DNA of 14,524 bases from Cerioporus squamosus. Taxonomy: Eukaryota > Basidiomycota > Agaricomycetes > Polyporales > Polyporaceae. The stretch spans positions 1-14,524 of the forward strand of contig JABYQS010000729.1 in the NCBI GenBank assembly GCA_022592435.1, written 5' to 3'. The notes below the pieces were generated by a model. The model searched no databases. It was not told the DNA's origin and was given only the letters and a program-made list of their open reading frames with translations. Numbering within the stretch: position 1 is the first letter of the stretch; every line of letters begins with the position of its first letter. Below are positions 8,604 through 14,524 of this stretch, piece after piece. Position numbers and translations under genes: made by a program.

Positions 8604-9360
8604 GCTTGATGCCTGGAGCTCTGGAGTGTGCGTGTGCAGGACATGCCATGCATGAGCGTTCTGCTTGGTCTTGGTGCTTCGCGCGGCCACGCTGCGGGAG
8701 GCGCGATTTTGCGTTAACCTATACCGGTGCGGTTCCACCTCTTCTTTCTTCCTTCGCAAACTGTTTTGCCTTTTCTTCTATGTTTCTTGGCACGCCTTGC
8801 GCGTGCTGGCCTCTGTTTGTCTTTTATTTGCTGTTTTGCCTGTCTCTGCCTGCATCCGTCGTACTCTACTCGCTCGTCTATGTATTACTTTGGCTCTCGT
8901 GCTCTCGCCTCCGTTGCATACATACATACATCCACACATATACAAACAAAACGCGCTCGTACCCGTATCATATATCCCGATCCCAGCATCCATACTTCCC
9001 ATACACCATACATCGTACATGCATCATACACCGACATCCTCCCCCTCCCCCCTCCCACCTTCTCTTACGTGTAACCCTCCGTCCATACTGCCCATATCGT
9101 CACAAAAGAAGTAACGTACATACTGCTATTACCCCCCGCTTTCCCCGTATCGTAGTACCCTGCCATACCCCTCGCCGTCCCCTTGCGTGTTTGCTTCTCC
9201 CGGTTGTTGGTTATTCTGTTCTTGTCCTTGCGACGTTCTCCGTCGCCTGCTCCGCGGGCGCCGTTTCTTGTTTCTTGCTTTGATTGCGGCTTGGAGTCGT
9301 TGAGGCTGCGTTAGAGTGTTACCGCGTCGCCGTCGCGAGGCTTCGGTCGACGTCTGTTAC
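8604..9360 (+). other. Probable 3' untranslated and downstream region of the bZIP gene
   Basis: After the TAG at 8601-8603 the sequence is strikingly pyrimidine-rich on the plus strand, with CATA repeats and C-tracts. A 233-codon frame crosses it but begins inside the coding end of the bZIP gene and consists mostly of Cys, Leu, Pro, His and Tyr from the biased composition. I could not place a polyadenylation site; A-rich patches occur near 8942-8951 and 9101-9112. Confidence 0.45.
8917..9060 (+). repeat. Low-complexity CATA/ATAC and CCCTCC tract
   Basis: It begins with a CATA microsatellite (8917 to about 8932), followed by many degenerate CATAC/ACATA words up to about 9035. It ends in C-rich CTCCCCCTCCCCCCTCCC. 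It lies in the presumed 3' untranslated region. Confidence 0.7.
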
Positions 9361-9374
9361 CGCTATATGAGCTT

Positions 9375-9536
9375 ATGGGATTGGTGAGAACGGTGTTTCC
9401 ATGGATGTATATGTATGGTCTTATGGAGTTCTCCCAGAAACTCAACCCCCCACTCTTTGACACGTCGAACCAGCCTCCAGGCTATGAGGTCAATGGTGTG
9501 ACTAGGCTTAGACAGTGGGATGAAGTGAGTAATTAA
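9375..9536 (+). CDS. Small open frame (53 codons) of unknown function
   Basis: An ATG at 9375 opens a frame ending in TAA at 9534-9536. Its residues look protein-like (FPWMYMYGLMEFSQKLNP, then GYEVNGVTRLRQWDE). A consensus donor GTGAGT starts directly after the last of these codons, so it could be an exon of a spliced gene instead. I found no matching acceptor with a good phase. The minus strand has a competing frame (9363-9659) that runs into the F-box start and has its own GTAAGT. I do not recognise either product. Confidence 0.2.
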   Translation: MGLVRTVFPWMYMYGLMEFSQKLNPPLFDTSNQPPGYEVNGVTRLRQWDEVSN

Positions 9537-9636
9537 GGAGTCGACATCCAGTAAGTCAAGCCCACTTACGTAATGGGGATCCATGGCACGAGCGTCTCTG
9601 CGGCTTAACCCCTGTTTTCCGTCTCCTCTCGCCTTC

Positions 9637-11730
9637 ATGACAATGTCTACGCTGGACAACCTGGAAGGACATGTTGACGCTATCGAGCTTGCTCGGATGC
9701 TCCTTCGGGAAGTTCAAAGCTGTAAGCAACGCAGAGACTCTGAGGATGTGCATGGACCGCGGTCGGAACCAACGTACGTGAACGCCATACCATCACTATG
9801 TACCTCCCGTTGAGAATCGCGATTGATGCTCGTCATCTGCAGCGACTCCTTCATACGCGTTGTAAGTCGCGGCTCTATATCATCAGACATGGGGTTTCAC
9901 TAACGGGAACACATGCAGCTGGATGAACTCATCCTGAAGTCGTTCACCGTCGTCCGCCGAATCCTCAACGATAGTTCCCCGATACATCGCCTACCTCAGG
10001 AAGTGCTGAGCTACATCTTTCTTCTCGTCCCGCGGAGAGGCGACGACGACGACAAGCTCAAAAGCATCCTCCCGGAAATATCAGGTCCTTCTACGGTCTT
10101 CCCGGTACGTGACCTCTTCCCAATAGTACTCGTCTGCCGCCGGTGGCGGACTGTGGTCCTGAACACCCCCCTTCTGCTGGGGACCATCGAGGACAACGTA
10201 CGCAACCAGAAGGGCATCAATCCGCTATGGGGGTCCCGACAGCTCCCGACACAAGCGCCTCTCTTCGTCCGTCTCAAACACGGTGCGCAACCTCGGACGA
10301 TGGTGTTCCTGAAGAAGAAGGGTGGCACTCGCGTCCGCGAGTTCCATTTTGACGGCTGTATTGATGATGTGTGCGACTCTGCAAGGTTCCGCGCCGATGC
10401 GTTGCGGTTCTGCAAGTTGGTTTTCTCGTCTTCACATTCTTATTCCGGCGGCGCTATCCTCCCTCTGTTCCGTAATCATACACCGGAACTACGCGTGCTC
10501 TTTCTCCGGGGTATCTACCTCCTACCATCCAACCAGTTCCCGTCGCTCACTCAGCTCATACTGAACCATGACACCTTCACCAGCGGAATATCGCCCTTCA
10601 CGTTCGACCAGTTCTTCGACTTCATCTCGCGCTGTCCCAACATCGAGCGGTTGCACTTGTCGTCCTTGGATGGGTGTTTCTTCAGAAAACTGGAGACAGT
10701 CCGAGGATAAACCGCCGTTGTCACTGGACAGACTCAAGATCATCTCGATTGACGAGCACATGCGCATAGATCATCGCGAGGGTGGAGGTTGGCCGATGGT
10801 CTACTACGGGCCTGAATTCCGTTACGCTATCCTGCGGTCGCTCTCGCTTCCCGCGTCATGCCTTGTGCGCATCTCAACAGTTCGTCCCCGCGATCTCCAG
10901 GACACGGTGAACATGCTGGGAGCCCACACGTCTTCCGCTCTGACATGCCTGCGGGTCAGCGGGTGGGGGCGCGACTGTCGGCAGAAGCTCCCGTACATGA
11001 GAATGGAGGAGTTGGAAGAGGGCTTCTCGTTGCAATTGGTGAACAGGCCTCATCATCCTTCCGGCGTTCGTATCGACTGCCAGATGCCCGGGAAGGCCTA
11101 TACGAGCGAGAAGGAGGAAGACGTACGGGCTTCGCTCTGCGACATACTCGCTCGCTCTCCGCTGTACGCCGACGTGCGCGCATTGTGGGTGACATATGAT
11201 GCGTCAACGTTGGTCGCCCGGCCCCAAGCATACTGCAATCCTTCCCGCACCTCACCATGCTCTCTCTCTTCCTGGATACGTGCGGCCGCCAAGACGATTC
11301 GGAGTTGGAGCCTCTAGCAGCTGAACGGGTCGATATGTTCTCCGCTCTGCCAATGCAGCCGGAGATAGCGGATGGAGCCGACGTCCTCTCCTGTCTGCAG
11401 CCACTGCTCGACGTGTGGCCGTGCCCGGAACTGCGGACACTCGTGGTGTACATGCGTACCTCGCTACAGGCCAAGGCTCTGGTATCCGTGCTGAGAACGC
11501 GGGTGGAGGCTGGCATGGCCCTCGTCGAACGTCTCGTGGTGGTGTATCTCAACAAAGTCGAGGTGGGTGTACACGAGTACCTCGCCGAGGCTGCTACGCC
11601 GTACGTCCAGCATGTGACCGTTGTGGACACTATGAGAGGCGTTCCATCGGATGTCTTCTGGGGGCGCAAGGTTCCGAGTGAGTGCTACGAGTACTCGAAG
11701 CTCCATAAGTTCTGGCCAGCATGGTTGTAG
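9637..11730 (+). CDS. F-box protein with leucine-rich-type C-terminal region; reading frame broken twice
   Basis: Exon 1 is 9637-9773, a 19-nt exon 2 is 9843-9861, and exon 3 starts at 9919. The introns are GTACGT...CTGCAG, and GTAAGT...CACTAAC...ATGCAG, both in phase. The start could also be the upstream in-frame ATG at 9583. Residues 73-90 (PIHRLPQEVLSYIFLLVP) with the later VLVCRRWRTVV form the F-box, which binds Skp1 in SCF ubiquitin ligases; the rest would choose the substrate. The body has leucine-rich strands such as CPNIERLHLSSL, LDRLKIISIDE and FPHLTMLSLFLD. The frame changes near 10685 and again near 11220. Removing one A from AAAA (10686-10689) and adding one C to CCCC (11222-11225) would restore continuity. 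Alternatively, introns of 58 nt (10674-10731) and 44 nt (11185-11228) also keep the frame. I favour small indels because both boundary regions read as conserved protein. Confidence 0.75.
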
Positions 11731-12960
11731 GATATTCTGAATGCGTATTGAATACATATGACATACGGCAGCAACAGAGAAGCGGAAGAGAAATAGACAA
11801 GAATTTTGTATCGAGTCCGAGTCCGAGGCCTGGCTGGGGAAGATTAGATAGGCGCCAATGACCAGATAATCTTGCGGTCATCGTGTCGGAGTTCCACTGT
11901 GCCAGCACTTGCCACTTGGTCCTGACCTTCATGCATCATGCGTTCATCTCCACTCCGAGTGCGTTGACAGCTTCGGAAGCCTCGACTACTTGGAATACCT
12001 CGACTTTGGCGTGAAGGAGAAGGTGGCTGAATCAGAACAGATCTGAAGCGTCCACTGGCAGGTCACAGACCTCTTCATGAAGCGTGCGGTACTCGGTGGA
12101 TACCAGTACGACTCGAGTCGATTCAGGGGGCGGATGATATGCGCTTGGCGAGAGAGGTTGGTTTTTATGTTTCTGTGCATCTTCCTTGCGGGGATCTGAT
12201 GATTTCATAGCGACACGTCACCGTCCGAGCTAAGTCGGACTCTGCGCAACATGTCTGGCAGACTTCCTCGCCCTCACTGGAGGCATACCAAGGTTGTTTG
12301 TCTGTAGACATTTTGTCTTTGAATACTTGCAGACTGGGTGGTTGTAAGCCATGGTCGTGCTCGCGAACTGCTCGGCGAGCCTGTGGGAGCCAGATCGCCT
12401 GCGATGGGCCCCCGTGCCCGCCATCTCAGCTCTACAGCAAGTATACAGCATCCTCGCAAGCATCGAGGAACGTACCAGCCGGCCAGGCTCTCTTGTAAGC
12501 CGGCTTCTCACCGCTCGAACAGCTTCGGGCCTCTTCGAACAGGTTGAATGATAGGTGAGTGCACGAATATCATAAGTCTTGGAAGGACTCAGTGTCTGAC
12601 CTATGATATGTGGGTCTTCGCAGCTGATGTTCTCCGGCGCAGACTCGTTCGTCCTCGGATATAGCGATGCTAGTCTGCGGAGCCTGCGCTGCTGCATTGG
12701 GTATGCATGAACGGCCTGTTGCTTTTGTCAGGATTGCTTCAGCGACGTTCAGTGCTCGATAGTTATAATCGTACCAGTTCTGCCTGAGTAACAGGTGGAA
12801 CTTCGTATAGTACGTACAACGATCTTCTGCTTCCCAGCTTCCTCTTGATCTCGACTTGCTGATAGATGCAGTGCTTCACAGCGCCCATGCATCCGCTCAC
12901 ATGGGACCTCGACAGATCCATGCATCATGAATTGAAGCCAGACATCGATGGGAATTGTCA
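11731..12960 (+). other. Intergenic region with decayed coding remnants
   Basis: No intact gene is visible, but several plus-strand pieces look protein-like. One frame from about 11870 to 12199 is broken only by a TGA at 12044-12046; before it reads FGSLDYLEYLDFGVKEK, after it DLFMKRAVLGGYQYD. A second frame begins at ATG 12351 (SALQQVYSILASIEERT) and could splice, using a poor GTTGAA donor after 12541, to 12624 (LMFSGADSFVLGYSD) before a stop near 12706. I do not recognise either product. A 155-codon minus-strand frame (12230-12697) has no such texture. Confidence 0.35.
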
Positions 12961-12964
12961 GTCT

Positions 12965-12970
12965 TATAAA
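12965..12970 (+). promoter_or_regulatory. TATA box of the DUF6533 gene
   Basis: TATAAA, 77 bases before the ATG at 13042. It would place the transcription start near 12995-13000 and leave a leader of roughly 40-50 bases. Confidence 0.5.
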
Positions 12971-13041
12971 GTGTGTCCCTTCGTTAGGCATCCCTCTAAC
13001 GACCCCCACCAATTGCGCTGCACTTGGGTGACGACTCCAGA

Positions 13042-14524
13042 ATGGCCACGATGTCGCCGTACGCCCCGTCATCGGTAGTGTCTGTATACACGTCAGCGTA
13101 AGTCCCGTACTCCATGCAGTCATTGCGGAATCCAAGTTCTGAAACTTTCTTATCAGAACAACAGGAAACTACTGCGCCGTCGCAAGTGTCGGTCAGTATC
13201 GGGACTACCTGGAGCATTGTTTGAGGGAACTCATACAGCAACATGCAGCGTTGGCCGCCTACGCCTGGCTAGATTCCCTGGGAGATGAGATCACCTTGAT
13301 GTGGAGCTCGACAAGGAGCGGACATGCGCGATGACCATCTACGCGCTCACCCGTATGCGACGCTCATTGCATATACCTTCGCAATCGTCCCTCTCGGGCA
13401 GCTCCCCCTACTGGTATGCTATAAGCGATCCTCTTCTGTGTATCCAACTAGTTTGCTGACCATAGTTCAGAGGTACGTCGGGTCAGCACTGCCTTTGGAC
13501 CATACGTCCTGATGTCATGCAAACCCATCAGCTGCGAGGTCATCTTATGGCTGCAAGTCGTCTGTACAGCAGCCTCGAATGTTGCCGCCGCCGGTGAGCT
13601 ACCTTCTGAACCGCAGTCACCTCTATCGTCGTCTTGATCGCCCCTGCAGCGTTTTTCAGCCCTCCGAATCTATGCTCTGTCAAGATCGACAAGCCTCTCG
13701 CAGCACTCACATTTTTCCTCTTGCTCGCACCCTGCGTGGTCGATACCGTAAGCCATGTGATTTCTATCACGCCATAAGACTAACGAGCACTTCACGGCAG
13801 ATGTTCAGCAGCAGGTGGATCGATATCGAGGAGTGGCCGAGTCCATTTTACTGTGCCAAGCAGAGCACGGCTTCGGTCGAACTTACCTTCAGTATGTCGA
13901 GAAGTTATTCGAAGGAAACATCAAGCTGACCTGAGTCTAGATGTACGCCGATCTCAGTCGTTCGTGCTCGGAATCGATTCATGTGTCCTCCCACTTTCCA
14001 GTGACCACGGCGTCTCGATCTGCGCAATTGTGGCCGATCTGCTAGTCGCCCTTGCGACCTGGAGACACGCCTACAAAGCAATGCATGCGCACGAGATTGC
14101 CTACGGAATGAGTCTAGGACAAGTGATGCTATATGAAGGGTAAGCAGGCACCAGGCTACTGGTTGCCTCTGCTACATCGTTGACGGCCTTGTAGGCAGCG
14201 TATACTTCATGTGCGGCATCACAGATCCATCGCGGATATCGCTGACTTGCGAGACGGCGACAGAGTGCTCGCAACTTTGAACACACTCCGCATCGTGTTC
14301 TCGGCATTTGCAGTGAGTCCGATCAATATGTCTCTTAACTCGCACTCAGTTTTGTACTAGGTGGACACGGTGTTTTCTGCACAGCAGCATCATACCCGTC
14401 TTCACGGATCTGTACGCTTCCCTGAGCTCAATCTCGGCATAGCGCTCAACGTGCATCTACCCCAACAGATTGGGTTCAATCATCATATCGCGGTTCATGC
14501 TGGACCTCCGCAAAGTCAACCACG
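13042..14524 (+). CDS. DUF6533-type seven-transmembrane protein, 3' end beyond the window, several frame breaks
   Basis: The start exon 13042-13097 splices (13098-13156) to 13157-13191 and then (13192-13248) to exon 3. This yields NYCAVASVALAAYAWLDSLG and EITLMW, the hallmark N-terminal DUF6533 helix. A second helix (YATLIAYTFAIVPLG), then CEVILWLQVVCTAASNVAAA, SALRIYAL, PLAALTFFLLLAPCVVD, ICAIVADLLVALATW and VLATLNTLRIVFSAFA give the remaining membrane segments. The C-terminal motif SIIISRFMLDLRKVNH is typical. Clear introns are 13594-13649, 13748-13800, 13892-13940, 14140-14198, 14211-14263 and 14412-14468. Frame breaks appear near 13320, 13352, 13654 (TTTTT) and 13687. The exon joins around 13414-13531 are uncertain. 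The family is common in Agaricomycetes; its function is unknown to me beyond plasma-membrane-type topology. It is either a decaying gene or affected by assembly indels. Confidence 0.7.

Noticed and set aside
8582..9283. Plus-strand frame of 233 codons after the bZIP gene, rich in hydrophobic residues
   Set aside because: It begins inside the bZIP coding end, and its composition follows directly from the pyrimidine-rich, CATA-repeat sequence.
10674..10685. GT...TTCTTCAG looking like an intron in the F-box gene
   Set aside because: Only 12 nt long, too short to be spliced.
12230..12697. Minus-strand frame of 155 codons
   Set aside because: Arg/Ser-rich text without any domain; the plus strand reads better over the same bases.
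1..14524. tRNA genes, rRNA, CRISPR arrays, transposon ends
   Set aside because: No pairing of tRNA A and B boxes, no rRNA-like sequence, no regularly spaced repeats, and no terminal repeats with transposase or reverse-transcriptase motifs were found by eye.

Overview
The window looks like nuclear DNA of a filamentous basidiomycete, most likely an Agaricomycete. The introns are mostly about 50-60 nt, with GT-AG ends and CTRAC-type branch sites. The gene families also fit: an F-box/leucine-rich protein with short 5' exons, and a seven-helix membrane protein of the basidiomycete-restricted DUF6533 type. Nothing bacterial, plasmid-like or viral was seen.

Layout. 1-1290 has only fragmentary coding signals. 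1291-2136 (-) is an intact intronless gene for a 281-residue Pro/Ser/Arg-rich protein with two tandem copies of a ~55-residue unit; its probable TATA box lies inside a perfect 10-bp inverted repeat. 2580-2954 (-) is a probable small coiled-coil protein. 3130-4100 (+) holds one convincing exon (3466-3573) between two long, mutually similar intron-like sequences. 4100-6070 is GC-rich, with many overlapping chance reading frames and at most one weak two-exon candidate (4907-5345, -).

The best-supported gene is 6225-8603 (+), a three-exon bZIP transcription factor of 557 residues. Its first intron is 647 nt and separates the DNA-binding basic region from the leucine zipper. Its second intron falls inside an uncharged hydrophobic segment that could be a membrane anchor, as in ATF6/CREB3-type factors. 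A long pyrimidine-rich 3' region with CATA repeats follows.

9637-11730 (+) is the F-box gene, with clear early exons but two apparent reading-frame breaks. 11731-12960 holds decayed coding remnants. 13042-14524 (+) is the DUF6533 gene. Its start, TATA box, nearly all splice sites and last transmembrane region are readable, but it carries several single-base frame breaks and runs off the window end.

The genes do not form an obvious pathway. The bZIP gene looks like a conserved core regulator next to an accessory, gene-decaying stretch (F-box, fragments, DUF6533). All function calls are by motif recognition only; no database search was run.
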